NCBI RefSeq assembly: GCF_030551255.1
Contig: NZ_CP130630.1
Coordinates: 1,674,001-1,738,000 of the forward strand
Reading direction: 5' to 3'
Source of the DNA: Streptomyces sp. NL15-2K
Lineage (GTDB): Bacteria; Actinomycetota; Actinomycetes; Streptomycetales; Streptomycetaceae
DNA length: 64,000 nt
Positions 8,670 through 17,373 of the stretch are shown here, one piece after another (positions within the stretch are counted from its first letter, which is position 1; each line of letters starts with the position of its first letter). A program made the translations under genes and the position numbers. Below the pieces are notes generated by a model. It worked only from the letters and a program-made list of their open reading frames with translations. It made no database searches and was not told where the DNA came from.

Positions 8670-8843
8670 TCAGTTGGAGCTGCAGGAGCAGCAGATATAG
8701 CAGAAGCAGTTGGTCGACGCGCCGACCTCGGGCATGCCGTGATCGGCGGTCAGCGCGGTGACCGCACCGCCCTGCTCGACGACGTCGAACACGTCGATGG
8801 ACAGGTCGTCGATCTCGACGAAGTACTCCTCGTTGTTGCCCAT
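8670..8843 (-). CDS. getA: Thiopeptide precursor peptide, GE37468/thiomuracin type
   Basis: The product is 57 aa. The ATG at 8843 has AAGGAAG as ribosome site; a longer frame from 8885 is rejected. Residues 1-42 form an acidic leader (MGNNEEYFVEIDDLSIDVFD...) and residues 43-57 the core STNCFCYICCSCSSN. The core has five Cys for thiazoles, Thr44 for a methyloxazole, Ser43 and Ser55 placed to form the central pyridine, Ser56 for a dehydroalanine and a C-terminal Asn. From memory this equals GE37468 (57-mer, 42-aa leader) and differs from the thiomuracin core by Thr for Cys at position 2 and Asn for Ala at 15. Ile at core position 8 is the residue hydroxylated and cyclised in GE37468. The product family targets EF-Tu. 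Confidence 0.93.
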   Translation of the reverse strand: MGNNEEYFVEIDDLSIDVFDVVEQGGAVTALTADHGMPEVGASTNCFCYICCSCSSN

Positions 8844-9093
8844 GATGGCTTCCTTCCGTCCTTGATGAAAAGACCGGACCCCCAAATGAATCCGGTTGCG
8901 AACTCCGGATTCGAAGAGCCGTCCTCATCCTGGGGCGGAATCCCGTCCCTGGTCACGCTGCGGAAACCGATGACCGGAAAACAAAACGGGTCACGAGACC
9001 TGCGACTGCTAAGCATTCAGCTGCCAGTTCGGGCGGTCGCGCGTTGACGGTGTGACAGGCCGATGGCGTGGGTCAGCATGTAGGATCCGCCGC
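8844..9093. promoter_or_regulatory. Divergent intergenic region between precursor and HEAT-repeat gene
   Basis: This 250-bp stretch lies between two divergent starts and must hold the promoter for the precursor gene on the minus strand and for the HEAT gene on the plus strand. The AT-rich segments around 8870-9010 (for example accggaaaacaaaacgggtc) are the likely sites. I do not see a clear operator palindrome. Confidence 0.35.
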
Positions 9094-9906
9094 ATGTCGA
9101 CTTCGCAGCCTCACAACACTTCAATACCCGCGAACGAGTTGGTCGAGAAGCTGTCGGATCCGGATCGCAGTGTGCGTAATACCGCGGCGCTCGCGATCGG
9201 TTCGCAGTTCGAGAGCGGGTACGCGAATGAGCTGGTCGAAGCCTTGTGGACAGAGCCGGACTTCTTCGTTCGGGAGACCATGACCTGGGCGGTCACCCGA
9301 TTGGAGGAGGCCACGCGGCCGGCGGTGCTCGCCGCCATCGAGCCGGACCGGTCGCCGGAGGTGCGGGTCCAGGCCTTGCACGTGGTCAGCAAGTTCGCCA
9401 ACCCCGAGACGGTGGACGCCGTTCTGCCGTACATCACGGATCCGGACGAGGCGGTCGCCCGCAAGGCCCGATGGGCGCTGGGCCGCATTCGGGAGCCTCG
9501 GGCGGTACCGCATCTGGTCGCCCTGCTGGGCGACCACGGGCTCGAGGAACGCAACGCCCTGACCGACGACGTGGCCGCGTTCGGCTCCGCGGCTGTCCCG
9601 TCGCTGGTCGAGGCGCTCAGGTCGGACGACCAAGTGGTACGACGGCACGCGGCGGACATCCTGTGCTACATCGGGCACCCGGACGCGGAGGACGCGGCCG
9701 AGGCCCTGGGTACCGCGGTGAAGGGTTCCGAGTCACCAGTGGCCGTGGCTGCGATGATGGCCCTCGGCGAGCTGCGCGGCGATGTGGCCCGCCAGGTGAT
9801 AGAGGCCGCGCGGGAGGCGGAGGACCCTCAGGTCAGGGGAATCGCTGAGCGACTGACGGCCAGTAAGCCGAAGCGAGCCGCCGTACGGTCCCGCCGGATC
9901 GGCTGA
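9094..9906 (+). CDS. HEAT-repeat protein
   Basis: The product is 270 aa. It is built of about seven helical repeats of the HEAT/PBS-lyase type: SVRNTAALAIGSQFESG, FFVRETMTWAVTRL, EVRVQALHVVSKFANPETV, AVARKARWALGRIREPRAV, PVAVAAMMALGELRGD. The ATG at 9094 (MSTSQPHNT) fits the repeat start. No catalytic motif is visible, so a protein-binding scaffold is the most that can be said. It is divergent from the thiopeptide precursor gene and probably marks that cluster's right border. Confidence 0.85.
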   Translation: MSTSQPHNTSIPANELVEKLSDPDRSVRNTAALAIGSQFESGYANELVEALWTEPDFFVRETMTWAVTRLEEATRPAVLAAIEPDRSPEVRVQALHVVSKFANPETVDAVLPYITDPDEAVARKARWALGRIREPRAVPHLVALLGDHGLEERNALTDDVAAFGSAAVPSLVEALRSDDQVVRRHAADILCYIGHPDAEDAAEALGTAVKGSESPVAVAAMMALGELRGDVARQVIEAAREAEDPQVRGIAERLTASKPKRAAVRSRRIG

Positions 9907-9910
9907 ACCG

Positions 9911-9953
9911 GGGGGTTCCCGTTCGTTCTTGTGTTCTCTTGACGGGGACCCCT
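9911..9953 (+). terminator. Hairpin terminator after the HEAT-repeat gene
   Basis: The arms ggggttcccgt (9912-9922) and acggggacccc (9942-9952) pair over 11 bp with one G-U, around a 19-base T-rich loop. They start six bases after the stop codon. Confidence 0.5.
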
Positions 9954-10037
9954 CCGGCGGCCCGGCGAGCGCGAAGCTAGGGCACGTATCGAGTCGTGAT
10001 CAGTTGGTGGTCCGGGTGAGGTCTTTCTCGCTTTGGC

Positions 10038-10090
10038 GGGTCTTCGAAGTTGGCCGGGGAGGGGCCCTCGCTGGCCCACTTCGAAGACCC
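10038..10090. repeat. 18-bp inverted repeat next to the intron remnant
   Basis: Left arm gggtcttcgaagttggcc (10038-10055) and right arm ggcccacttcgaagaccc (10073-10090) are inverted copies with one mismatch, 17 bases apart. The right arm lies immediately before the recognisable group II intron sequence. It could be an old terminator hairpin or a recombination junction. Confidence 0.55.
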
Positions 10091-10092
10091 CC

Positions 10093-10352
10093 TATCGCAC
10101 CGAACTGCCTCGTCTCCTCAAGCGCATCAACGCCTACCTCATGCGCTGGATCCGCAAGAAGTACAGACGGCTCCGGAGGTTCGACAAGGCCCACGCGTGC
10201 TGGCAGCGCATCACCCGCCAGCACCCGAGGCTCTTCGCCCAATGGGTGTGGACCCCGATGTTCTGGTGATCAAGGTGGCAAGAGCCGTGTAACGGGAGAC
10301 TTTACGCACGGTTCTGTGGGAGCCCGGGGGTGAGATTCCCCCGGGCGACCCG
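10093..10352 (+). mobile_element. Group II intron, 3' remnant (maturase C-terminus plus domains V and VI)
   Basis: The frame ending at 10269 encodes the last ~55 residues of an intron-encoded protein: LLKRINAYLMRWIRKKYRRL, then KAHACWQRITRQHPRLFAQW and VWTPMFW, the maturase (GIIM) end. Starting 13 bases after its stop is a domain V sequence (gagccg at 10282 to cggttct at 10315), a 34-nt hairpin of the bacterial type. It is followed by domain VI, gcccggggg-tgagatt-cccccgggc, containing an unpaired A. The reverse transcriptase and domains I-III are absent, so the intron cannot splice or move by itself. Confidence 0.8.
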
Positions 10353-10631
10353 ACCTCTCACCTTGTTCCTTGACATCGGCGATCATGCAGAGCGACGAGT
10401 GTCTCGGGGCGTTTGACGGTCTTGCCCCCGTCGTAGCGGGCGGCGAGGTGCGCCGCCCGCGGCGGATGCGCGCGGATGCCCCTCAGGAAGCGAATGCTGT
10501 GGCTCAACCGACACCTGCGCACGCAGAGGACCTGGGACAGCACGTCGATGGCCCGCTTCCCTGCCCGCGGCGTTGCTCCGGCCGGGTGCATACGGAGCGC
10601 GGCCCGACCCCCGGACAGGGAAGCTGACGCC
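10353..10631. other. Non-coding stretch before the esterase gene
   Basis: No gene is supported here. It is the upstream region of the esterase gene and should carry its promoter. The open frame running through it on the plus strand lacks a plausible start and its sequence is not protein-like. Confidence 0.35.
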
Positions 10632-12017
10632 ATGACACTCTCCATGCCAAGGCGGCTCGCGGTCGCGCTGCTCGTCTGGTTCGCCGTCGTCCCCGGGGTG
10701 GTCGCGGTGTCCCCGGCCGGCGGGGGGTCCGGGGCCTCGGGCGGGCCTGTCCCGACCGCCGACGACCCGCTGCCGGCATTCGAGAAGGCTGCCCGTCCCC
10801 TGCGCACCGCCGATCCCTCGGGTCCTTTCGAGGACCTGCGTCCCTTCGGGCAGGTGGTCGGCGGCGCCGTGATGGTCGGCATCGGCGAGGCCGCCCACGG
10901 CTCCCACGACTTCGTCACCTTCAGGCACCGGGCACTGCGGTACCTGGTCGAGGAGAAGGGCTTCCGCTCCTTCGTCCTGGAGGCCAACTGGAGTGCCGGG
11001 CTCCGCCTGGACGACTATCTGCTCACCGGTCGCGGCGATCCCGCCCGGATCATGTCCGAGGAGTTCCAGAACGCCTACCTGCTGCTGCACAGCCAGGATT
11101 ACCTGGACATGTTCCGTTGGATGCGCGCGTACAACATCGCCCACCCCGACGATCCGCTCAGGTTCGCCGGCAACGACAACGCCTACGCCGGACCGGAGCT
11201 GTACGACCGGGTCGTCGGCCACGTCCGGCGGGCCCATCCCGACCTGCTGCCCGCCGTCACCGAGCTGTACCGGGGGCTGCGTCCCACCCTGCCCGTCGGC
11301 GAGTGGATGCGCGCCGCCACGACCGCGCCCCTGGACGAGCGCCGTGCCCGGGCCGAGCGCACCGGCCGCGTCCTCGCGCTGCTCCGCGCCCGCGAACCCG
11401 CCGGGATGGACGACGACCATGCCTGGGCGGTCCAGCACGCCACCGCCGTCGACCAAGTGGCGCGCATGTATGCCTTCGATCTCATGGACCCGGAGGCCGC
11501 GCCGGCGGCCATGGCCTACCGCGACACCGTCATGGCGGAGAACACTCTGTGGTGGCACCGCCACATCGGCCACCGGCTGGTGCTCGGCGGGCACAACAGC
11601 CACCTGTACACCAGCAGTTCCACCCCCGTCCTTCCCGTCACCCAGGGCTCGGTGCTCCGGCAGCGACTGGGCGGCGGCTACCTGGCGGTGGGACTCTCCT
11701 TCGACCGGGGCGCCGTGCACGCCACCGAACAGGGCTTGCAGAACCCGGTCGACGAAGACGTCAAGCGGTTCGAGGTGGAGCCCGCCGCTCCCGGCTCGGT
11801 CGAGCACACCCTGGACCGGGTGAGCCACCGGAATTGGTACCTCGACCTGCGCACCGCACCACCCGCCGCCCGCACCTGGCTGGACGCTCCCCGGCCCAAA
11901 CGCGAGATCGGCACGCACTGGCCCCGGGACCCGGACCGGGTCAATCTGCTGAGGTCGGTGGACGCGGTGGTGTACCTGCACGAGATCCGGCCGAGCCGCC
12001 TGCTTCCGCGCGACTGA
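10632..12017 (+). CDS. Secreted erythromycin-esterase-family protein
   Basis: The product is 461 aa. A signal peptide (MTLSMPRRLAVALLVWFAVV) is followed by the erythromycin-esterase fold. Diagnostic motifs are GIGEAAHGSHDFVTFRHRAL at about residues 83-102, with the conserved E and H of the metal/catalytic site, LEANWSAG shortly after, and LVLGGHNSHLY around residue 320. The ATG at 10632 has GGGAAG upstream. Some members hydrolyse macrolide lactones (EreA/EreB), but most have unknown substrates, so resistance is not implied. It stands alone between an intron remnant and transposon debris. Confidence 0.85.
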   Translation: MTLSMPRRLAVALLVWFAVVPGVVAVSPAGGGSGASGGPVPTADDPLPAFEKAARPLRTADPSGPFEDLRPFGQVVGGAVMVGIGEAAHGSHDFVTFRHRALRYLVEEKGFRSFVLEANWSAGLRLDDYLLTGRGDPARIMSEEFQNAYLLLHSQDYLDMFRWMRAYNIAHPDDPLRFAGNDNAYAGPELYDRVVGHVRRAHPDLLPAVTELYRGLRPTLPVGEWMRAATTAPLDERRARAERTGRVLALLRAREPAGMDDDHAWAVQHATAVDQVARMYAFDLMDPEAAPAAMAYRDTVMAENTLWWHRHIGHRLVLGGHNSHLYTSSSTPVLPVTQGSVLRQRLGGGYLAVGLSFDRGAVHATEQGLQNPVDEDVKRFEVEPAAPGSVEHTLDRVSHRNWYLDLRTAPPAARTWLDAPRPKREIGTHWPRDPDRVNLLRSVDAVVYLHEIRPSRLLPRD

Positions 12018-12119
12018 TCTCCCGTGGCAAGGCCCTGGGAGCGCTATGCCGCTGGACGCGGATGGGGGCTCTGTGGGCAATAGTGTGGGAAATACTGCGG
12101 TGCATGGGTCAGTCAGCTG

Positions 12120-12371
12120 CTATCGGTGAAAGTCGTACAGGTACAGCCCCTGTTGCCCGCCTACCGCCAGCCGCGTTCCGTCCGGGTGCCACGCACAGCA
12201 GTTCATTGTGCCGTCGTTGCGAACGATGGCCACGGTCTGGCCGTCGTGCAGATCCCATACCCGGGCCGTGCCATCGGCGGACGCCGACGCCAAGAAGCGG
12301 CTATCCGGCGCGAAGCTGACTCCCGTGACCGGTGCTGTGTGACCGGTCAGCTCGGCCGTACACGTTGCCAA
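12120..12371 (-). pseudogene. WD40-repeat protein, C-terminal remnant
   Basis: The last ~80 codons of a WD40 propeller protein remain: LTGHTAPVTGVSFAPDSRFL, ASASADGTARVWDL and DGTRLAVGGQQGLYLYDF, i.e. about two blades. The sequence loses WD40 character at 12371, where Tn3-family transposase sequence begins on the other strand, so the gene was cut by the transposon or by a deletion next to it. Full-length relatives in Streptomyces are large NTPase or kinase-WD40 proteins. Confidence 0.75.
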
Positions 12372-13480
12372 TCCCGCCCGCAGGGACGAGAACGGGGAGT
12401 TGGTACGGCTGGACCTGTCGTTCGTGCCGAAGATGTGGCTGAAGACCGTCTACTCCCGTGAACAGCCGGGCATGCTGGTCCGCCGCCATTTCGAGGCAAT
12501 GGTGTTCGCCTGCCTCGTGGAGGAGCTGCGCTGCGGCGACGTCGCCGTGATCGGCGCCGAGGACTACGGTGACTGGACCCGCATGCTCCTGCCCTGGGAG
12601 CAGTGCGAACCCAAACTCGCCGGCTTCTGCGATCAGGCAGGCTTCCCCGCCACCGCGAGTGAGTTCACCGTTCGGCTGCGCGAGCGGCTCACCACGATCG
12701 CCGAAACCGTGGACGCCGGCTATCCGGACAACAAGGACCTCACCATCGACCCGGTCACCGGCGTCCCCTCCCTCGCCGTACGCAGAGCAGGTGAGCGCAC
12801 CGCCTCTGCGGAGAAGCTGGAAGAAGCTCTCTCCGAACGGCTTCCCGCCCGCAGCGTGCTGGAACATCTGGCGCGGGCGGCGCACTGGACCCACTGGTGG
12901 AAACGGCCCGGCCCGCGCTCGGGCAGCGAGCCGAAGCTGAAGGAGCCACTGCCGCGCTACGTGACCACCGCGTTCGTCTACGGTTCCGGACTCGGCCCCG
13001 CCCAGGCGGTGCGCCACATGCGGGGCAGCGTGGCCGCGCACGAACTCGGCGCGATCGCGAAACGCCACTTCACCATCCCGGTCCTCAACCGGTCCGGGGC
13101 CGACGTCGTCAACGCCCACGCCGGCCTGGACCTGACGGCGGCGTGGGGGGATGGGTCGGTGGCAGCGGTGGACGGCACCATGATGGACACCGTCATCGAC
13201 AACCTCCTCGCCGAGCCTCGATCCTCTACGGCGGCTACGGCGGGATCGCCCACCACCTCGTCTCCGACACCTACGTCGCGCTCTTCTCCCGGTTCATCCC
13301 CTGCGGAGTCTGGGAAGCCGTCTACCTCATCGACTCGCTCCTCACGAACGAGTCGGAGGTCAAGCCGGACACCGTACACGCCGACACCCAGGGGCATTTA
13401 GTTACATGGACACCTTGCCTCTCGTTGAGGGGCAAGGGCGGCCGTCCGAGCCGTCGCACGCGACGGTGGCGGAGGCGTCC

Positions 13481-14632
13481 ATGCGGGTACGAGAAGGCCA
13501 GGAAAACGGGTCCCACCGCGTCGAGTTGCTCGATGAGAACGGCGAACCGGTCGAGGTGGTCTCCGGTTTCCTGCGGTTCCTCGCGGCCCGGGACTGCTCG
13601 CCGAACACGCTGGTGTCCTACGCATACGATCTCCGACACCTGTGGCTCTTCTTTGTCAGCAGCGGTCTGAGCTGGGAACGGTTCGGTCCGCCGGACTCGA
13701 TCGCGCTGTTGGAGTACCTGCGCTCGGTGCCGTCCCGACGCCCCCGGCGTCGGATGACCCTCTCGGTGGTGACCCTGGATGCGGACGGGCCGGCGACCAA
13801 GCTCGCGGCGAGCACGGTGAACCGGATTTTGGCGGCGGTCTCCTCGTTCTACGAGTACGCGATCCTGTCCGGGCTGCTGGACAGGGCAAATCCGCTGGAG
13901 AAGCGGCCGGACCCGGCGCTCGCGCGAGTCTCTGAGAGGCACCGCCCGTTCATGGGCCGGGCCAGCCGACAGCGCCCCGTCCGCCGGGCCGTGCGCGTCA
14001 AGACCGTGCAGCGGGTGCCGCGACCACTCTCCGACGACCAGGTCCAGGCCCTGCTGGCACAGCTCCGCGGCCTGCGCGACAAGGCGATCGTCCTGCTGAT
14101 GCTCCACGGCGGCCTGCGGCCCGGCGAGGTTCTCGGCCTGCACCTGGATGACCTGGCCTACGGCCGGCGGCGGGTGGTGGTCCGTCACCGTGATGACCAT
14201 CCCAAGGGCGCCCGGTCGAAGTCCCGCTACGAACGGGTCGTCGACCTGCACGAGGCAGAGACCCTCGCGGCGGTCAGCGCCTACGTGATGGGCGAGCGCC
14301 CTGCCGAGGCCGACAGCCGGCTGGTGTTCCTGATCGGCGGCCGCGGCACCCGGCGCCTGGAGGCGCTGAGCTACGACGGGCTGGTGCGGATGTTCTCCCG
14401 GGCCTGCACCCGGGCCGAGATCCGCGAGCCGTGGGTGACCCCGCACGCTCTCCGGCACACCCACGCGACCAGCATGTGGGAGGGCGGCATGCGGGAACTG
14501 ACGCTCCAGAAGCGGCTTGGCCATGCTTCTCCGGAGTCGACACGCATCTACACCCGGGTCTCCGATCCTGCCGTCGTCGCCGACTATCACCAGGCGCTCG
14601 ACCAACTGGGCCGCGGCGGAGCCGACAAGTGA
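13481..14632 (+). CDS. Tyrosine recombinase, first of pair (TnpA-like)
   Basis: The product is 383 aa from the ATG at 13481, which has a perfect GGAGG five bases upstream; an in-frame ATG at 13406 would add 25 residues but sits inside the element end with no ribosome site. The N-terminal SAM-like DNA-binding part (FLRFLAARDCSPNTLVSYAY) is followed by the catalytic domain: LMLHGGLRPGEVLGL with Arg I, HALRHTHATSMWEGG (HxxR), and LGHASPESTRIYTRV with the nucleophilic Tyr. All catalytic residues appear intact. The stop overlaps the next gene's GTG (GTGA), so the two recombinases are made together. Confidence 0.9.
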   Translation: MRVREGQENGSHRVELLDENGEPVEVVSGFLRFLAARDCSPNTLVSYAYDLRHLWLFFVSSGLSWERFGPPDSIALLEYLRSVPSRRPRRRMTLSVVTLDADGPATKLAASTVNRILAAVSSFYEYAILSGLLDRANPLEKRPDPALARVSERHRPFMGRASRQRPVRRAVRVKTVQRVPRPLSDDQVQALLAQLRGLRDKAIVLLMLHGGLRPGEVLGLHLDDLAYGRRRVVVRHRDDHPKGARSKSRYERVVDLHEAETLAAVSAYVMGERPAEADSRLVFLIGGRGTRRLEALSYDGLVRMFSRACTRAEIREPWVTPHALRHTHATSMWEGGMRELTLQKRLGHASPESTRIYTRVSDPAVVADYHQALDQLGRGGADK

Positions 14633-16737
14633 GGGCCGGACCGGTCTCCACCGCGGCGGCACTCGCGGTGGCACCGCCACGGTGCTGGCGGCCTGCCCGG
14701 CACTGTCCCGAGGCCGAGTACCTCGCGTTCCTCAACGGGCAGGACATCCATCCGGGCTACCGCGGCTCCAAGCTGCGACGCTACCGGGCGTTCATGGACG
14801 CATGGCCGAGCATGACCGACTGGTTCGCCGCACCGTTGGTGGAACGGGTCGGCCGTCTGCCCGGCGAACCGCACACGGCACCCTCCTTCCCGATCTCCTT
14901 CTACGCCCGCCCCTACCTGCTGTTCCTCGCTCTGCGTGGGTACATCGCCTTAGACTACCCGTGGATGCTCGGCGCCGGGCAGCTCCGGGTGGTGGACCCG
15001 GCCGCCGAGATGGGGATCGACCTGGGCACGACCACCCTGATCGAGGAAGCCATCGCGCTCGGCTATGCCCCAGGTTCGGCCAGGCAGGCGATGAACTGGA
15101 CGGCCAGCCGGATCGCCCTGCACGCCGGCCTCTCGCGGGCGGAGCACATCACCGAGGAGCACATCGCCGGAGCGCTTGAAGCTGTCCGGTTGTTCAGCGA
15201 ACGCGAGGATCTGCACCGCTTCTACCCGTCGGTGCAGAACTACCGGGACAACGCCTCCAAGCAGTGGGTGACCCACCTGCACCAGTTGCAGGTCGTGCTG
15301 TTCCACCGGGGCCAAGTGGCCACTCAGCCACGCAAGTTGATGCCGTCCTGGAAACCGCCCATGGAGCTGCCGCCGCGGATGCTCGCCGTTGCGCAGAAGT
15401 GGCTGGCGGCCCGCAAGCTGACCGACGCCCCGTCGACGGTGGACAAGCTGGAGCTCGCGGTGCGCGTGTTCGGCAACTGGCTCGGCGAGAACCACCCCGG
15501 GATCACCACGTTCGCCGACGTCACACGGGATCACTGCCTCGGATGGATCGGCCACATCGCCGAGGCGCCGACGGAGAGGACCGGCAAGCCGCTCGGCGTG
15601 ATGTCCCGGATCCAGCGGATTTCCGGCCTCTCCCAGTTCTTCCGGGACACCGCGATCTGGCAGTACCCAGACGTACCCGGCTACACCCTCATCGGCGCGG
15701 GGGACGCACCCAAGTTCCCTCAGAAGGTGCCCCGGTTCATCCCCGACCACGAACTCGACAAGCTGATGCCGGTCATCGACGCGATCGCCTGCCCGTTCCA
15801 ACGCGCCGCCCTGCTGGTGGCCCGCTGGTCCGGGGCCCGCCGCACCGAGATCCAGCGCCTCCCGGTCGACTGCCTGGACCGCTACCCCGACGGCACCCCA
15901 CGACTGCGGCTCTCCGGTCGCAAAACCTACCGAGAGCGGGTCGTCCCGCTGCACGAGGACGCCGCCGAGGCCCTGCAAAAGGTCATCGACCTGCGCAGAC
16001 ACGCACCCGAGCGACCCTTCACCGACGAGCGCACCGGTGAGGAGATCCGCTACCTGTTCATGAGCCACGGCAAGCTGCTGTCGACCTACTACCTGTTCGA
16101 GACCTCGATCCAGGACGCCTGCAAGGCCGTCGGCCTCGTCCGCCCAGGTGGCCGCGACGGCACCGGCCGCGGCACCGTCTCGGCCCACCGATTCCGTCAC
16201 ACCGTCGGCACCCAGCTCGCCGAACGCGGTGCGAAGCTGCACACCATCATGAAGGTGCTTGGGCACACCTCCGTGAGCATGGCCCTCGTCTACGCGCAGG
16301 TCAGCGACCAGGAAGTACTGCGCGACTACCGCGCCGTCCTCGGACCCGGGGCGACGATCGCCGGCCCGGCCGCCGAGGAACTCAGAAACGGCGCGCTGCC
16401 GGACGCATCGGTCGACTGGCTGAAGACGAACTTCTTCAAGACCGAACTCGAACTCGGCCGGTGCCTGCGCCTGCCCGCCGAGGGACCCTGCGAGTGCGAC
16501 CTCTACCTGACCTGCGCCAAGTTCGTCACCACACCCGAGTACGCACCACGGCTACGGACGCGCCGCCGGGTCGAGCAGACCCTCGCCCTGGACGCCGCCC
16601 AGCGCGGCTGGGACCGCGAGGCCGAACGGCACCGCTGCACCAGCCAGCGCATCGAGAAACTACTGGCCGACCTCAACGAGCCTTTCGAGGACTCCAACGA
16701 CACACCGGAAGATGATCAACTTGAACTGTCCACATAA
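14629..16737 (+). CDS. Tyrosine recombinase, second of pair (TnpB-like, large, zinc-finger tail)
   Basis: The product is 702 aa from a GTG that overlaps the previous stop. The N-terminal ~330 residues resemble no catalytic domain and start with a basic segment. The core-binding region (PPRMLAVAQKWLAARKLTDA) leads to the catalytic domain with Arg I in ARWSGARRTEIQRLP, HRFRHTVGTQLAERG (HxxR) and LGHTSVSMALVYAQVS with the Tyr. Near the end LRLPAEGPCECDLYLTCAKF has a Cys cluster like those of Tn554-type TnpB proteins. Tn554 needs both recombinases for transposition; the same is inferred here. Confidence 0.88.
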   Translation: MRAGPVSTAAALAVAPPRCWRPARHCPEAEYLAFLNGQDIHPGYRGSKLRRYRAFMDAWPSMTDWFAAPLVERVGRLPGEPHTAPSFPISFYARPYLLFLALRGYIALDYPWMLGAGQLRVVDPAAEMGIDLGTTTLIEEAIALGYAPGSARQAMNWTASRIALHAGLSRAEHITEEHIAGALEAVRLFSEREDLHRFYPSVQNYRDNASKQWVTHLHQLQVVLFHRGQVATQPRKLMPSWKPPMELPPRMLAVAQKWLAARKLTDAPSTVDKLELAVRVFGNWLGENHPGITTFADVTRDHCLGWIGHIAEAPTERTGKPLGVMSRIQRISGLSQFFRDTAIWQYPDVPGYTLIGAGDAPKFPQKVPRFIPDHELDKLMPVIDAIACPFQRAALLVARWSGARRTEIQRLPVDCLDRYPDGTPRLRLSGRKTYRERVVPLHEDAAEALQKVIDLRRHAPERPFTDERTGEEIRYLFMSHGKLLSTYYLFETSIQDACKAVGLVRPGGRDGTGRGTVSAHRFRHTVGTQLAERGAKLHTIMKVLGHTSVSMALVYAQVSDQEVLRDYRAVLGPGATIAGPAAEELRNGALPDASVDWLKTNFFKTELELGRCLRLPAEGPCECDLYLTCAKFVTTPEYAPRLRTRRRVEQTLALDAAQRGWDREAERHRCTSQRIEKLLADLNEPFEDSNDTPEDDQLELST

Positions 16738-17373
16738 AGTCCTTCCCGGTTTTTGGGCTCGCCCACCTGCTGGGCATCGACCTGCTGCCGCGGATACGGA
16801 ACTTCCAGGACCTCACCTTCCACCGCCCCGATTCCCGGACGCGCTACCGGCATACCGACGCGCTGTTCTCCGCCGACCCGCGTACCTGCATCGACTGGCA
16901 GCTCATCGAGAGCGGCTGGAAGGACCTCATGCAGGTCGGCGTGTCGGTACGGGAAGGCACCGTGTCCTCCGTCACCCTCCTGCGGCGCCTGAACAACCAC
17001 TCCCGCAAGAACCAGATCTACCGGGTCTTCCGCGAGGTCGGCCGCGCCGTCCGGACGATCGTTCTGCTCCGCTACCTGTCAGATCCACAGCTGCGGGAGC
17101 AGATCACCAGAGCGACGAACAAGGCCGAGGCATACAACGGGTACACGAAGTGGCTGCACTTCGGCGGGGACGGCTACCTGCGCTCCCGCGACCCCGAACT
17201 CCAGGAGAAGGCCGTCAAGTTCCTCGACCTGATGGCCAACAGCATCATCCGCCGCGCTCAGCCCGCACCGCAGGGACAACGTGCTCCGCTTCGGCGACTA
17301 CGACACCGCCACCCTCCACATCCCGCCCGACCCGTACGACAGCGCGCTTTGCCTTCCTGCGGATGGTCTCTAA

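Larger units (their letters stand above)
13397..16738 (+). mobile_element. Two-recombinase (Tn554-like) element inserted in Tn3 tnpA
   Basis: The element is 3342 bp and contains only two overlapping tyrosine-recombinase genes. Joining base 13396 to base 16739 restores the reading GAC ACC CAG GGG CAG TCC TTC (DTQGQSF), the normal Tn3 TnpA sequence, which fixes both ends to the base. The ends share an inverted TTTA and a nearby TGGACA (tttagttacatggaca at the left; reverse of tgtccacataaa at the right). No target duplication is visible, as expected for tyrosine-recombinase transposition. The stop codon of the second gene lies inside the right end. A third small gene (TnpC-like) is absent. Confidence 0.8.
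12374..17373 (+). pseudogene. Tn3-family transposase tnpA, 5'-truncated, frameshifted, split by an insertion and internally deleted
   Basis: The piece at 12374-13396 encodes the middle of TnpA (LSFVPKMWLKTVYSREQPGM, GSVAAVDGTMMDTVIDNLLA with the first catalytic D). One base is missing near 13215; the frame resumes as SILYGGYGGIAHHLVSDTYV and reaches the second D in HADTQG. A 3.34-kb element interrupts it there. From 16739 the gene continues as PVFGLAHLLGIDLLPRIRNF and NKAEAYNGYTKWLHFGG with the catalytic E. Near 17260 about 30 codons are lost with a frame change, and the terminal piece LSPHRRDNVLRFGDYDTATL ends at 17373. The N-terminal half is absent. No Tn3 terminal repeats or resolvase were recognised. 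Confidence 0.88.

Noticed and set aside
10632..12017. The erythromycin-esterase-family gene as the self-resistance gene of the thiopeptide
   Set aside because: The family acts on lactones or has unknown substrates, and thiopeptide self-resistance usually lies in EF-Tu. It is separated from the cluster by a terminator and an intron remnant.
10383..12080. A 565-codon minus-strand open frame opposite the erythromycin-esterase gene
   Set aside because: It is a shadow frame. The plus strand has signal peptide, family motifs and ribosome site.
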